From positions 62,001-126,000 of the forward strand of contig JAUNHV010000002.1 of NCBI GenBank assembly GCA_030523725.1: 64,000 nt of DNA, given 5' to 3'. The position numbers were made by a program, and so were the translations under genes. The notes beneath the pieces are model-generated. The model did not search any database. It was given only the letters and a program-made list of their open reading frames with translations, and was not told the origin of the DNA. This stretch comes from Synergistaceae bacterium (GTDB lineage: Bacteria > Synergistota > Synergistia > Synergistales > Synergistaceae). How positions within the stretch are numbered: the first letter of the stretch is position 1; every line of letters starts with the position of its first letter. Of this stretch, positions 24,334 to 33,833 are shown one piece after another.

Positions 24334-27129
24334 ATGGCGGATAAATCATTTTATAAAGAGACACTGTTTTTGCCAAAAACAGATTTCCCAATGAGAGCAA
24401 ATCTTTCTGCTCGTGAACCAAATTTTTTGAAATTTTGGGACGATATCGATGTGTACCAAAAATTAAGAGAAAAAAGGCGTGATGCACGCCCTTTCATTTT
24501 GCATGATGGTCCACCTTATGCAAATGCAAGCATACATATTGGAACAGCTACAAACAAAATTTTGAAAGATTTTGTTGTTAAATATAAATGGCAACGTGGT
24601 TATTTTACTCCTTATGTTCCTGGTTTTGACACTCATGGACTTCCAATAGAATTAAAAGTTTTGAAAGACGATGGCGTTAGCAAGGATGAGCTTACACCAA
24701 CAGAGCTTCGTTCAAGATGTGCTGCCTATGCGAAGAAACATGTAAAAATTCAAACAGAACAGTTCAAACGTCTCGGCGTTATAGGTGACTGGGGACATCC
24801 ATATCTAACTCTTCTTCCAAAATATGAAGCGACACAGCTTGAAGGCTTTGCAACAATGGTTGAGAAAGGACTCGTTTATAAGGGCTTAAAACCAACTTAT
24901 TGGTGTATAGATTGTCAGACAGCACTTGCTGCAGCAGAAATTGAATATAAGGATTCAACAAGCCATTCAATTTTTGTTGCCTATCACTATCAGGATGCAG
25001 AAAAAATTTCATCACAGTTTGCAGGCAAGGATGTCAACGTCATAATTTGGACGACAACGCCTTGGACGCTCCCTGCTTCTATGGCTGTGTCTGTGCATCC
25101 TGTGTATGATTATGCTTTCTACAAGGTTGGCGAAACATATTATTTAATTGCAAAGGAATTGAAAGCTCAAGTTGAAGTAGCTACTGGTCTTGCTCTTGGC
25201 GAACCAGTATATACATGCAAAGGGCGTGACCTTGAAAACACAAGGGCTACACATCCATTCTATAACAGAGTTGTTCCATTCTGCCTTGCAGATTATGTTA
25301 CATTAGAAGATGGCACAGGATGTGTCCATACTGCCCCTGGACATGGTGTGGAAGACTATGAAACCGGTGTAAAGTATGGAATAGAAGTCTATAATCCTGT
25401 TGATCCAACAGGGCATTATTATAAAGAAACTCCTATTTTCGGCGGAATGAGCCTTGGCGAAGGTGAAGCTCGTGTATTTGAAATCTTGACAGAGAATGGC
25501 AGACTCCTTGGGGAAAGCAAAATAACCCACAGCTACCCACATTGTTGGAGATGCAAAAAACCTGTTATCTTCCGTGCAACAAGCCAGTGGTTTGTGAATG
25601 TTGCGAAGTTCAAGGATGAAGCCTTGAAAGCAATAGACAGTGTAAAATGGATTCCAGACTGGGGACAGGATAGAATTACAAATATGGTGCGTGACAGAAG
25701 CGATTGGTGTATTAGCCGCCAAAGAACTTGGGGCGTGCCAATTCCGGCTTTCTATTGCGAAGATTGTGGTGAAGTCATCTTGACAGCAGACAGAGTTAGA
25801 GCAGTTGCAGCAAAGATAAGAGATAAAGGAAGCGATATTTGGTGGCAAGAGTCACCAGAAGAATTGCTTGGCGAGCTTGCCGTTTGCCCACATTGTGGCT
25901 CCAAGCATTTGACAAAAGATAAAAACATTATGGACGTGTGGTTTGACTCTGGTACTAGCCATACTGCTGTTTTGAATAACTGGGAAGACCTTTCCTGGCC
26001 GGCAGATCTTTACCTTGAAGGAAGTGACCAACATAGAGGATGGTTCCAGACCTCTCTCTTGAATAGTGTGGCAACTCAGGGATCTGCTCCATATAAAGCT
26101 GTCCTTACCCACGGATTTATTATGGGACCAGACGGTCAAAAAATGTCAAAGTCTCTTGGAAACACCATGAAGCCAGAGAACATCATCGACAAATGGGGTG
26201 CTGATTTACTCCGCCTTTGGGTTTCTTCCAGTGACTATCGTGGTGATGTTCGTATTTCAATAGAAATTTTCAATAACCTTAGCGAGCTTTACCGTAGAAT
26301 TAGAAACACAGCAAGATTTTTACTTGCAAACCTCGCTGGCTTTAACCCAAAGACAGATATTGTTTCGCTTAACGAAATGTCAGAGCTTGACCAATATATA
26401 ATGTTAAAACTTGAGAAACTCCGTGCTCGTGTGACGGTGGGGCTTGATGAATATGAATTCCACCAGCCGATGACTTTAATTTACCAATTCTGTGATAATG
26501 AAATGTCTTCCTTCTACATAGATGTTTGTAAGGACAAGCTCTATGCAGATTCAGCTACCGCACCGTCACGCAAAGCTATCCGCACAGTGATGTGGTATGC
26601 CTTGAAAACACTAACGCAGCTTATGTCGCCTGTTCTTTCCTTTACGGCAGAAGAAATTTGGCAGGAAATTAGAAAGATGAATTCCGATGTGGAGGAGAGC
26701 GTTTTGCTTGCAGATTGGCCAACGGAAATTGCATTCGGTCTTGATTCTTCCATTGAGGAAAAGTGGGAACGAGTTTTACAGGTACGCAGTGCTATTCAAA
26801 GAGGACTGGAAAAGGCACGTACGGCAGGTGTCATAGGTCACCCACTTGATGCAGAAGTTTCCCTTGTACTTAACGACAAGTTTACCGGCCTTAATTTAAC
26901 TGACACAGAGTGGCAGGAAATTTTGATAGTTTCATCCTGTAAAGTTGTAACAAGTTTGCCAAAGGCAAGCATTGAATATAAGGACGACTTGACAGGAATA
27001 GAAATTGCGGTTGAAAAATCTGAAGCAGAAAAATGCCCACGTTGCTGGAGACATGCAGCCGAAGTGGGTAAAGATGGTCAAGAAGTCTGCGATAGATGTA
27101 AAAAAGTTCTTGAGGAGCTAAACCATTAA
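24334..27129 (+). CDS. ileS: Isoleucyl-tRNA synthetase
   Basis: Class I synthetase charging tRNA(Ile). The HIGH-type motif is in PPYANASIHIGTA (near 62), the CP1 editing domain follows (WTTTPWTLPAS and later GHGVEDYETG), KMSKS is in GQKMSKSLGN (near 604), then the anticodon-binding helical domain and a C-terminal zinc site (CPRCW and CDRCKK). Length 931 aa is typical of the bacterial type. TAGGAGG precedes the ATG. The 145-nt upstream gap shows no T-box features. rluD begins 6 nt after the stop. Confidence 0.97.
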   Translation: MADKSFYKETLFLPKTDFPMRANLSAREPNFLKFWDDIDVYQKLREKRRDARPFILHDGPPYANASIHIGTATNKILKDFVVKYKWQRGYFTPYVPGFDTHGLPIELKVLKDDGVSKDELTPTELRSRCAAYAKKHVKIQTEQFKRLGVIGDWGHPYLTLLPKYEATQLEGFATMVEKGLVYKGLKPTYWCIDCQTALAAAEIEYKDSTSHSIFVAYHYQDAEKISSQFAGKDVNVIIWTTTPWTLPASMAVSVHPVYDYAFYKVGETYYLIAKELKAQVEVATGLALGEPVYTCKGRDLENTRATHPFYNRVVPFCLADYVTLEDGTGCVHTAPGHGVEDYETGVKYGIEVYNPVDPTGHYYKETPIFGGMSLGEGEARVFEILTENGRLLGESKITHSYPHCWRCKKPVIFRATSQWFVNVAKFKDEALKAIDSVKWIPDWGQDRITNMVRDRSDWCISRQRTWGVPIPAFYCEDCGEVILTADRVRAVAAKIRDKGSDIWWQESPEELLGELAVCPHCGSKHLTKDKNIMDVWFDSGTSHTAVLNNWEDLSWPADLYLEGSDQHRGWFQTSLLNSVATQGSAPYKAVLTHGFIMGPDGQKMSKSLGNTMKPENIIDKWGADLLRLWVSSSDYRGDVRISIEIFNNLSELYRRIRNTARFLLANLAGFNPKTDIVSLNEMSELDQYIMLKLEKLRARVTVGLDEYEFHQPMTLIYQFCDNEMSSFYIDVCKDKLYADSATAPSRKAIRTVMWYALKTLTQLMSPVLSFTAEEIWQEIRKMNSDVEESVLLADWPTEIAFGLDSSIEEKWERVLQVRSAIQRGLEKARTAGVIGHPLDAEVSLVLNDKFTGLNLTDTEWQEILIVSSCKVVTSLPKASIEYKDDLTGIEIAVEKSEAEKCPRCWRHAAEVGKDGQEVCDRCKKVLEELNH

Positions 27130-27135
27130 AGAGTA

Positions 27136-28074
27136 ATGGCTGAAGAAATTAACGAAGCAACAAACAATAAAGAAATTTTTACAGTAGATAATGAATTAGC
27201 GGGACATAGGCTTGATTTTTGCCTGTCCCGCTATTTTGGATTGTCAAGAAATTTTGCAAGCGCACTAATTAAAAATGGTGCGGTTGAAATTGCACCAAAT
27301 AGACGCTTGAAGCCTTCTATCAAGGTGAATGAGGGAGACGAAATTTCTGTTCTTCTGCCTCCTCCGCAAAGTTTGGAGCTTGAGCCAGAGGATGTTGCTT
27401 TTGATGTTGTGTATGAGGATACTGATATAATTGTTGTGAATAAGCCGGCTGGGCTTGTTGTTCACCCGTCTCCTGGCCATTGGACAGGAACGCTCGTTCA
27501 TGGACTTTTATATCGCTTTCGTGACATTGGAACGTTGAATGGCGTTGAAAGACCTGGCATTGTGCATCGTCTTGATGCTACAACAAGTGGGCTTTTGGTC
27601 GTGGCTCGCAACGGGCTTGCACAGGAAAATCTCTTCAAGCAATTCAAAGAGCGAGAAGTGAAAAAAGTTTACCTTGCACTTTGTTACGGTTGTCCGAAAA
27701 AAGACGAGGGCAATATTGACTACCCTATTGATCGTGATCCTTTTAACAGGCTGAAGATGGCTTGCATTGAAGGTGGAAGGGAAGCGTCAACGGATTACGA
27801 GGTTATAAAAAAGTTTGACAAATATTCGCTTGTCAAATGCACTCTTCACAGTGGTAGGACTCACCAAATCAGAGTGCATATGGCAGCCATTGGCTGCCCT
27901 CTTGTGGGCGACACCCTTTATTCTCCAGCACGTTCGCAGCCGTTTGAAGTGCCACGAGTATTTCTTCATGCTTGGCATCTTGGTTTTATTCATCCACGGA
28001 CAAGAAACTGGCTCGATTTTTGGCAGAAATTGCCAACTGAATTATTAAACTTTTTGATAACGCTAAGGGCTTAA
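27136..28074 (+). CDS. RluD-family 23S rRNA pseudouridine synthase
   Basis: Converts specific uridines of 23S rRNA to pseudouridine. An S4 RNA-binding domain (about 18-75, LDFCLSRYFGLSRNFASALI) precedes the RluA-type catalytic domain with the nucleophilic Asp in GIVHRLDATTSGLLVV (near 145) and the SGRTHQIRVHM motif. The usual HRLDK is HRLDA here. It starts 6 nt after ileS. In many bacteria lspA lies in this position; it is absent from this locus. Which rRNA position is modified cannot be told. Confidence 0.9.
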   Translation: MAEEINEATNNKEIFTVDNELAGHRLDFCLSRYFGLSRNFASALIKNGAVEIAPNRRLKPSIKVNEGDEISVLLPPPQSLELEPEDVAFDVVYEDTDIIVVNKPAGLVVHPSPGHWTGTLVHGLLYRFRDIGTLNGVERPGIVHRLDATTSGLLVVARNGLAQENLFKQFKEREVKKVYLALCYGCPKKDEGNIDYPIDRDPFNRLKMACIEGGREASTDYEVIKKFDKYSLVKCTLHSGRTHQIRVHMAAIGCPLVGDTLYSPARSQPFEVPRVFLHAWHLGFIHPRTRNWLDFWQKLPTELLNFLITLRA

Positions 28075-28209
28075 GATATCGTACCAGTAGTCCAAACGCA
28101 TTTATATTAATTCTTAAGTATATACCTGTACAGTTAAATGCGAACTTCCCTGTCTGTGTAATTTTTATCCAATCTAGATATGTTTTTGTGTTTTCGTTGT
28201 TTTCACTAC

Positions 28210-28237
28210 TAGACAAAAAAAAAAAAGAGAGTATAAT
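28210..28237 (+). promoter_or_regulatory. Promoter of the OmpH/Skp-like gene
   Basis: TAGACA (28210-28215), a 16-nt A-rich spacer, and a perfect TATAAT (28232-28237), 42 nt before the ATG. Confidence 0.65.
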
Positions 28238-28279
28238 TATCGGTGTTATCAAAACTTATGCGTAAAGGAGTTATTTGAA

Positions 28280-28699
28280 ATGAGGAAACTAGTAGCAGTA
28301 GTAGTTCTTTCAGCAACTTTGGTTTTTGGTTTTGCTGCCCTTGCAATGGCAGATGATACCATTGGCACGATCAGTGCGCAGCAGATTCTTTTGCAGCATC
28401 CGAAGTTTAGGCAGGTTCAAGATCAGTTGAAAAAGATCTCTGAACAAAAAGAGAAGGAAGCTCGTTCAGCTATTGACAAGGAGAAGAGTGATCAGAAGAA
28501 GCAGGAAATCTTCAACAAAAAACGTGGTGAACTCGCTCAACAGGAGCAGAAGCTCATGGAGCCACTCCTTAAGGATATCGACAACGCAATTAAAAAGGTT
28601 GCCGAGGCAAAAAAACTCACTGTTGTTCTTGAAAAGGATGCAACATTCTACGGTGGTGTAGACATCACTAAGGATGTCCTTGCACAGTTGAAGAAGTAG
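28280..28699 (+). CDS. OmpH/Skp-like periplasmic chaperone
   Basis: Exported protein with a clear signal peptide (MRKLVAVVVLSATLVFGFAA, cut after AMA). The mature part opens with IGTISAQQILLQHPKF, the first OmpH strand, followed by a long charged coiled coil (about 45-110, rich in K, E and Q) and a closing strand TVVLEKDATFYGGVDIT. This is the tentacle plan of Skp, which escorts unfolded outer-membrane proteins to BamA. Length 139 aa. AAAGGAG precedes the start. It has its own promoter and terminator, away from bamA. Confidence 0.88.
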   Translation: MRKLVAVVVLSATLVFGFAALAMADDTIGTISAQQILLQHPKFRQVQDQLKKISEQKEKEARSAIDKEKSDQKKQEIFNKKRGELAQQEQKLMEPLLKDIDNAIKKVAEAKKLTVVLEKDATFYGGVDITKDVLAQLKK

Positions 28700-28719
28700 T
28701 TTTAAGAGTAATGATTTTG

Positions 28720-28746
28720 AGGCGACACTTGATGTCGCCTTTTTTG
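28720..28746 (+). terminator. Intrinsic terminator after the OmpH/Skp-like gene
   Basis: AGGCGACA, loop CTTGA, TGTCGCCT, then TTTTTTG, 20 nt after the stop codon. Confidence 0.9.
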
Positions 28747-28784
28747 TGCTTGTGTATTAACCATGAGAAAGGAAGATAATTAGC

Positions 28785-29276
28785 ATGGAACTTAAATTTG
28801 ATGTTGTTGATGTAACAATTCCTGCAGAATCAAACGTAATTGTAGGGCAGAGCCACTTTATAAAAACCGTTGAGGATATCTATGAAGCTATGATAACTTC
28901 AAGTCCATATGTGAAATTTGGCGTGGCCTTTAGTGAGGCATCCGGTGATTCTCTCATTCGTTTTGATGGGAACGATAATGAACTTATAAATGCAGCTGTT
29001 GAAAATGCAAAGAAAGTCTGTGCAGGTCACACGTTTATTTTGCTCATGAAAAATTGCTATCCTATAAATGTGTTGAAAAGGATTCAAAATGTGCAGGAAG
29101 TTTGTAACATTTTTGCTGCTACAGCAAACCCACTTCAGGTAATAGTTGCACAAACCAAGCAGGGACGTGGCATAATGGGGATTATTGATGGAGCTACAAC
29201 GGATAAGCTAGAAACTGACAAAGATAAAAATGATAGACTTACACTTTTAAAGGATATTATCGAATATAAAAGGTAG
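28785..29276 (+). CDS. Adenosine-specific kinase family protein (DUF355)
   Basis: Matches the small DUF355 / adenosine-specific kinase family over its full 163 aa, with the conserved [52 protein letters not shown] and [15 protein letters not shown] segments and the late [10 protein letters not shown]. Family annotation rests on archaeal and thermophile members; biochemical evidence is thin. GAAAGGA precedes the start. A gene for a secreted 5'-nucleotidase follows with its own promoter, an appealing but unproven link in adenosine salvage. Confidence 0.85.
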   Translation: MELKFDVVDVTIPAESNVIVGQSHFIKTVEDIYEAMITSSPYVKFGVAFSEASGDSLIRFDGNDNELINAAVENAKKVCAGHTFILLMKNCYPINVLKRIQNVQEVCNIFAATANPLQVIVAQTKQGRGIMGIIDGATTDKLETDKDKNDRLTLLKDIIEYKR

Positions 29277-29311
29277 TTCAAACAGAAATTCTAACAGAAA
29301 GCTTAAAAATT

Positions 29312-29340
29312 TTGACATAGTAATTTTAATGTAATAAAAT
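29312..29340 (+). promoter_or_regulatory. Promoter of the second 5'-nucleotidase gene
   Basis: TTGACA (29312-29317), exact 17-nt spacer, TAAAAT (29335-29340); the ATG is 74 nt downstream. Confidence 0.75.
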
Positions 29341-29413
29341 ATGCCCACAATGTTGTTTTTTGTTGCGTATTTTTACTAGATGTAAAATGTACATTATTTA
29401 GGAGGATAACTTT

Positions 29414-31033
29414 ATGAAGTTCCAAAGAAAAGTTGTTTTAGCAGCAGCATTATTAGCTTTTTTTGTTTCACCTGCCTGGGCAGTAAATGTGCAATTTTTG
29501 TCAACGAATGATATGCACAGTCGTCTCTATTCGGAGCAGGACACAAAAACGAAGGAAATAGTTGGAGGTTTTGCAAGACTTTGCACTGCAGTTGAGCTTG
29601 CTAAAAAGGAATACAAGGGCGATAGCCTTGTGATTTGCGGTGGCGACTACTTTGAGGGATTTTTCTATTACTATTTTAAAGGTGTTCCTGAAGTTACAGT
29701 ATCCAACATGCTTGGTTATGACGTAGCTACAATAGGGAATCATGAGTTTGACGGCGGAGCAGAGGAATTTGTAAAATTACTCAACTTATTCAAATATCCG
29801 ATAATTTCAAGTAATCTGACATTTAGAGATGAAGCCTTGAATAAAAGGATAAAGCGTACCCACATCGTCAAGACCAAGGGTGGTGTAACGGTAGGTTTTT
29901 TTGGACTGACAACACCAAGACTTGTGCACTCAAGCCACATTTGCGAAACTGGTTTTGTATCAGTTGACCCAGATACAATCAAAGTTGCTCAAGAGGCAAT
30001 TAACGAACTCAAGAAACAAAAATGTGACATGATAATTGCTGTTACACATCTTGGTTATGAAGATGAGCTTTCACTGGCAGAGCGGGTTCATGGACTGAAT
30101 GCAATCATTGGTGGCCATAGTCATACAAAAGTTGAAGAACTAACGGTAGGAAAAAATCTGGATGGTGCTCCCGTTATAATCACACAAACAGGTTGCTACG
30201 CACATTACCTGGGCAAACTCGACCTTTGCGTGGAAAATGGAAAAACTGTCGTTGAAAAATCAAAATGGAAATTAGAGCCAGTGAATGCAAAGTATAGCGA
30301 AGATGCTAAGATTGCAAAATACCTTGCACCATTCAAGAGCGAGCTTGACAAAAAACTTGGGGTAACGATATCAACTTGCCTAGACCCAATTAACCTCGTA
30401 AATGCTTGGGTGAGAAACAATGAAGCTCCTATCGGAAATTTGATTGCGGATGCGATGAGAGAGGGAGCTCAAACTGATGTTGCAATTCAACATTCAGGTG
30501 GTATTCGTGGAGGGAAAATTCTTCCACCTGGTCCTATAAGTGCTCTTACACTTAACTCGATTCTTCCCTTTGGCAATAACGTTTGTGTTATTGAAGTGAC
30601 AGGCAAAGAGCTAAAGAATATTATGGAAGTTTCTGCTGCCTCCTTAACTCGCGAGGGAGAAAATAAAGATAAGACACTTCGCCCGTCGAACGGGGGCTTT
30701 TTGCAAATTTCAGGTATGAGGGTGACTTTTGATCTGGCAAAGAAGCCTGCCCTTGTTGATAGCGAGTTTAATGCAAAATTTGAAGGTGAAAGGGTTGTTA
30801 AGCTAGAAATTTTAAAGGATGGAAAGTATGTTCCAGTAGATCCAAATGCCACATATAAACTTGCGACAACAGACTGGACAGCTACTCCAAAAGACAGGTA
30901 CTATTCATTTATTGGTAAGAAAAAATTAAACACAGCGACAACAAACAAAGAATTTTTTGTTCAAAAACTAACGACTGTTGGTAAAGAATTTCATCTACCC
31001 AAACAGGGCAGAATGATATTTTTAAATCGGTAG
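29414..31033 (+). CDS. Secreted 5'-nucleotidase family protein
   Basis: Second UshA/5'-nucleotidase-like exported enzyme. Signal peptide at residues 1 to about 23 (VVLAAALLAFFVSPAWA). Metallophosphatase motifs are canonical: STNDMHSRL, CGGDYFEG, IGNHEFDGG, THLGYE and GGHSHTKVEE; the C-terminal 5'-nucleotidase domain (about 320-520) shows IGNLIADAMREG and IQHSGGIRGG. Compared with the leftward paralogue at 3117-4859, its GNHE motif is intact. TAGGAGG precedes the ATG. Promoter and terminator flank the gene, so it is probably monocistronic. Substrate range unknown. Confidence 0.9.
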   Translation: MKFQRKVVLAAALLAFFVSPAWAVNVQFLSTNDMHSRLYSEQDTKTKEIVGGFARLCTAVELAKKEYKGDSLVICGGDYFEGFFYYYFKGVPEVTVSNMLGYDVATIGNHEFDGGAEEFVKLLNLFKYPIISSNLTFRDEALNKRIKRTHIVKTKGGVTVGFFGLTTPRLVHSSHICETGFVSVDPDTIKVAQEAINELKKQKCDMIIAVTHLGYEDELSLAERVHGLNAIIGGHSHTKVEELTVGKNLDGAPVIITQTGCYAHYLGKLDLCVENGKTVVEKSKWKLEPVNAKYSEDAKIAKYLAPFKSELDKKLGVTISTCLDPINLVNAWVRNNEAPIGNLIADAMREGAQTDVAIQHSGGIRGGKILPPGPISALTLNSILPFGNNVCVIEVTGKELKNIMEVSAASLTREGENKDKTLRPSNGGFLQISGMRVTFDLAKKPALVDSEFNAKFEGERVVKLEILKDGKYVPVDPNATYKLATTDWTATPKDRYYSFIGKKKLNTATTNKEFFVQKLTTVGKEFHLPKQGRMIFLNR

Positions 31034-31092
31034 CTGCATTTTTCTTTAGAGGAATATTTTTCAACTGGCCCCCTTTTGAATTAAATAGCATA

Positions 31093-31139
31093 AAAAGCAT
31101 CTATTCCCCAATTTATTCTTTAGGGGAATAGATGCTTTT
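31093..31139. terminator. Bidirectional terminator between convergent genes
   Basis: AAAAGCATCTATTCCCC (31093-31109) and its exact complement (31123-31139), a 17-bp stem with a 13-nt loop, followed by ATTTTTT. It serves the nucleotidase gene and the leftward small gene. Confidence 0.88.
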
Positions 31140-31200
31140 ATTTTTTAATTGTTGGTTCTTCACCATATTTTTGGATTTGATTGTAATTTTTGATATTATT

Positions 31201-31569
31201 TTACCTGAGACAATTGCATATTTCTGTGTTTTGACCATTCCCTTCTCTTGCTACTAAGCTCAGTATTTCAATCTTGCCTTGTCTATGTAGTGAAAGAGCA
31301 AGTGACAAAATCGTGCTTGGTAAAACACCAATTTTTCGAGATAGTTCAATTGGCTCAATGACATGTTCGACCTTACTTGCCTCTATAATTTCTTTCCCTA
31401 CAAGGTTTAGCCATTCTTCAAAAAGTAACCGCATTTCTGGTGTCTCCGATGATGCAAGTTGTGATGCTTTTGTAACACTTTCTATCAATCTCGCAGAAAC
31501 CAACTCAAGGGATTTGATAAGTTCTTCCAAATTTTGCTGTTTCAAATTTTTTTTTAATTCCATTTCCAT
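31201..31569 (-). CDS. Small protein of unknown function, possible winged-helix
   Basis: I do not recognise this 122-aa protein. The start at 31569 is chosen because GAGGTG lies 6 nt upstream. The N-terminal half is helical and charged with hydrophobic spacing (LEELIKSLELVSARLIESV), possibly for dimerisation. The C-terminal third (IELSRKIGVLPSTILSLALS then LHRQGKIEILSL) has the look of a helix-turn-helix followed by a wing, so a DNA-binding regulator is the best guess. It ends with two Cys (EICNCLR). It is a lone leftward gene between a nucleotidase and a YfcE-type phosphodiesterase transcribed away from it. Confidence 0.55.
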   Translation of the reverse strand: MEMELKKNLKQQNLEELIKSLELVSARLIESVTKASQLASSETPEMRLLFEEWLNLVGKEIIEASKVEHVIEPIELSRKIGVLPSTILSLALSLHRQGKIEILSLVAREGNGQNTEICNCLR

Positions 31570-31649
31570 AAAAATCACCTCAGATTTCTATATTTTGTGA
31601 TATTATACAGCGAAGTATGTAATTTTTGTATTATTGAGGCATGTTTTTT

Positions 31650-32228
31650 ATGACTATAATTGATTCAAAAATAAAGAAAATTTGCGTTATGTCTGACACG
31701 CATGGAAGTTTTCCTGCGTGGAACACAGCACTCTCTCGTACGGGTGGAGAATTAGTGCTACACGCGGGGGATTTGCTTTACCACGGCCCACGTAATATGA
31801 TTCCAAACGGATATACTCCCGCTGACCTAGCTACTGCAATGGAAGAGTATATTGAAAAAGGTGGACAAATGTTTGTCTCACGTGGAAATTGTGATGCAGA
31901 TGTTGACATTATGATTCTTGGATCGGCCGGGGCGTTTGTTCGTGATTTTCAATCTTTAGTATGGAATGGTAAGAAAATTTTTATGATGCATGGCGACAAC
32001 TATTCTATATTCCGCCAAACTGCGCTTGATAATAATGTGGAGCTGGCAATAAGTGGGCATACACATATAGCAGGAGTTACAAAAGAAAAGAGTACTGCTT
32101 TTTTGAATCCAGGTTCTACCACCTTGCCAAAATCTCATGATGCTCCAAGTGCGGCTCTTTTAACAAGTGATGAAATAAAAATTATATCTCTGAATAATGG
32201 AACGGTGTTGAAAGTTGAAACATGGTAG
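31650..32228 (+). CDS. YfcE-type metallophosphoesterase
   Basis: Small cytoplasmic calcineurin-like phosphodiesterase. Metal ligands are laid out as in YfcE/MJ0936: MSDTHGSFPA, LHAGDLLYHGP, SRGNCDADVD, MMHGD and SGHTHIAGV. The start at 31650 has GAGGC at a good distance; an ATG 9 nt earlier is also possible. Length 192 aa. It overlaps the GAF-domain gene by 14 nt. No signal peptide. Physiological substrate is unknown for the family. Confidence 0.88.
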   Translation: MTIIDSKIKKICVMSDTHGSFPAWNTALSRTGGELVLHAGDLLYHGPRNMIPNGYTPADLATAMEEYIEKGGQMFVSRGNCDADVDIMILGSAGAFVRDFQSLVWNGKKIFMMHGDNYSIFRQTALDNNVELAISGHTHIAGVTKEKSTAFLNPGSTTLPKSHDAPSAALLTSDEIKIISLNNGTVLKVETW

Positions 32229-32988
32229 TGTCTACACAACAATAAATAGTGTATTTCTTACAATCTTTTTTATTTTACTTTTAGGATTTGCCATGTTTCT
32301 TGCCTTTGCATCTCCAAGAAGTGCGTTGCCTACTGCTGCTGTGCTTGTGGCATCACTACTTGGGCTTTATTCCTTTGGCGTTTTTTCAAAAAAAATTAGT
32401 TTCTTGATTGTTTCCATAGTCGTATTAGCATTACTTTTTGTAGGAATATTTAGTCAAGCAGAAGCCTTGTCACTTGTGTGTATTATTTTGCTTGTTGCTT
32501 TTTATGTGTGTCATTATGATATCAGACTTCGTACATTCATAGAACGCGCAAAAGTGATACAAGATACTCTCTCATCCATAACTGACTATGGTAAATATTT
32601 GGATACAGCTATTGAGGAAGTAAGGAAAATTTCTCCTTCGTCAGTTGCTTTCATAATTTTACGTGATACAAATGGTGCCCTCTACCTTCCCGCGACCTTT
32701 CCACGTACAGATGATATTATAATCAGCAATAGTAGTATGACATACAGGTCGTGCAATAAATCAATTACATTAAATATTCCCCATCTTTCCCCCTCCAAGG
32801 ATAGGCCGTTAGACAAAAATGCCCTTTCGGCTATCTGTATTCCACTCATAGCAATGGGTGAAACAATTGGGGTTTTACAGTTGGAAAGTGCTAGAATTAG
32901 CGCATACTCGCACGATGATGAAATCAAGCTCTCACTTCTGGCCCAAATGATTGCAAAAGATATTTTTATGTTCCAATTAGAAATTTAG
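32215..32988 (+). CDS. Membrane protein with C-terminal GAF-like domain
   Basis: About four hydrophobic helices occupy residues 10-105 (TINSVFLTIFFILLLGFAMF through CIILLVAFYVCHYDI). A short coiled segment follows (LRTFIERAKVIQDTLSSITD), then a GAF-like domain (about 130-255) ending AICIPLIAMGETIGVLQLES, the typical last GAF strands. No histidine kinase, GGDEF or other output domain is attached, so it looks like a sensor without effector. It begins at a TTG overlapping the YfcE-type gene by 14 nt, and the PHP gene starts 11 nt later; the three probably share a transcript. Ligand unknown. Confidence 0.6.
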   Translation: MKHGSVYTTINSVFLTIFFILLLGFAMFLAFASPRSALPTAAVLVASLLGLYSFGVFSKKISFLIVSIVVLALLFVGIFSQAEALSLVCIILLVAFYVCHYDIRLRTFIERAKVIQDTLSSITDYGKYLDTAIEEVRKISPSSVAFIILRDTNGALYLPATFPRTDDIIISNSSMTYRSCNKSITLNIPHLSPSKDRPLDKNALSAICIPLIAMGETIGVLQLESARISAYSHDDEIKLSLLAQMIAKDIFMFQLEI

Positions 32989-32999
32989 AAGAGTTAAAA

Positions 33000-33833
33000 A
33001 TGATTTTTATAGATATGCATTGTCATAGCAATTTTTCTGATGGCAAAGAAACTCCAACGTGGCTTGCAAAACGTGCTAAACATCGTGGCGTTTCATTTAT
33101 GGCACTAACTGACCATGACACAACTGATGGTGTTGCAGAGTTTTGTCACGAGGCGAAGCATCTTGGCATAAGGACAACAACAGGAATTGAGTTTTCTGCC
33201 GAGCCACCATTTGATGGAACTCTTCACATACTTGCCTTTAGGTTTGATCCTAAGAACGAAAAGATTCTCTCTCTTGTCCCGCGTTTGGCAGAAATGAGAG
33301 AAGAAAGAAATAGGCAAATTGCGATAAAATTACAAAAGCTAGGTTACGACATAACCTTGGAAGAAGTTGAGCAAGAATCAGGTTGTGGAGTTGTTGCACG
33401 TCCTCACTTTGCTCGCCTTCTTGCAAAGAAAGGTCTTGTAAGATCTGAAAAAGATGCGTTTACATGCTTTTTGATGCGTGGTGCAGCTGCATATGTTGAT
33501 CGGCAACGCCTCACAATAGACGAATGTTTTAACGTAATTAAATCTGCTGGCGGTTTACCTGTCTTGGCACATCCTATCCAATGCAGGTTAAGTGATAATA
33601 AACTAGACAAGTTTGTAGCTGAACTGAAAGAAAAAGGGCTGTGGGGACTTGAAGTATTTTATGGGACAAACACAGTCGGAACTACCAAGAAGCATTTAGA
33701 GTTGGCCCGAAAATATAATCTTGCTACAACGGCTGGTTCGGACTTTCATTCACTTAATTCACACAACCATGCGAAGGACATTGGAATTTCTGTTGAAGAA
33801 AATACTATGCCTTGGGCAAAAGTTTTTAGTTGA
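33000..33833 (+). CDS. PHP-domain phosphoesterase (YciV/TrpH type)
   Basis: Metal-dependent phosphoesterase of the PHP superfamily. Metal-binding motifs appear in the expected order: DMHCHSNFSDG, LTDHDTTDG, TGIEFSAE, a His in VLAHPIQ, and GSDFH. The family includes RNase AM/YciV, which hydrolyses 3',5'-nucleoside bisphosphates and trims rRNA 5' ends; that activity is likely but not certain here. Length 277 aa. It follows the GAF membrane gene by 11 nt. Confidence 0.87.
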   Translation: MIFIDMHCHSNFSDGKETPTWLAKRAKHRGVSFMALTDHDTTDGVAEFCHEAKHLGIRTTTGIEFSAEPPFDGTLHILAFRFDPKNEKILSLVPRLAEMREERNRQIAIKLQKLGYDITLEEVEQESGCGVVARPHFARLLAKKGLVRSEKDAFTCFLMRGAAAYVDRQRLTIDECFNVIKSAGGLPVLAHPIQCRLSDNKLDKFVAELKEKGLWGLEVFYGTNTVGTTKKHLELARKYNLATTAGSDFHSLNSHNHAKDIGISVEENTMPWAKVFS

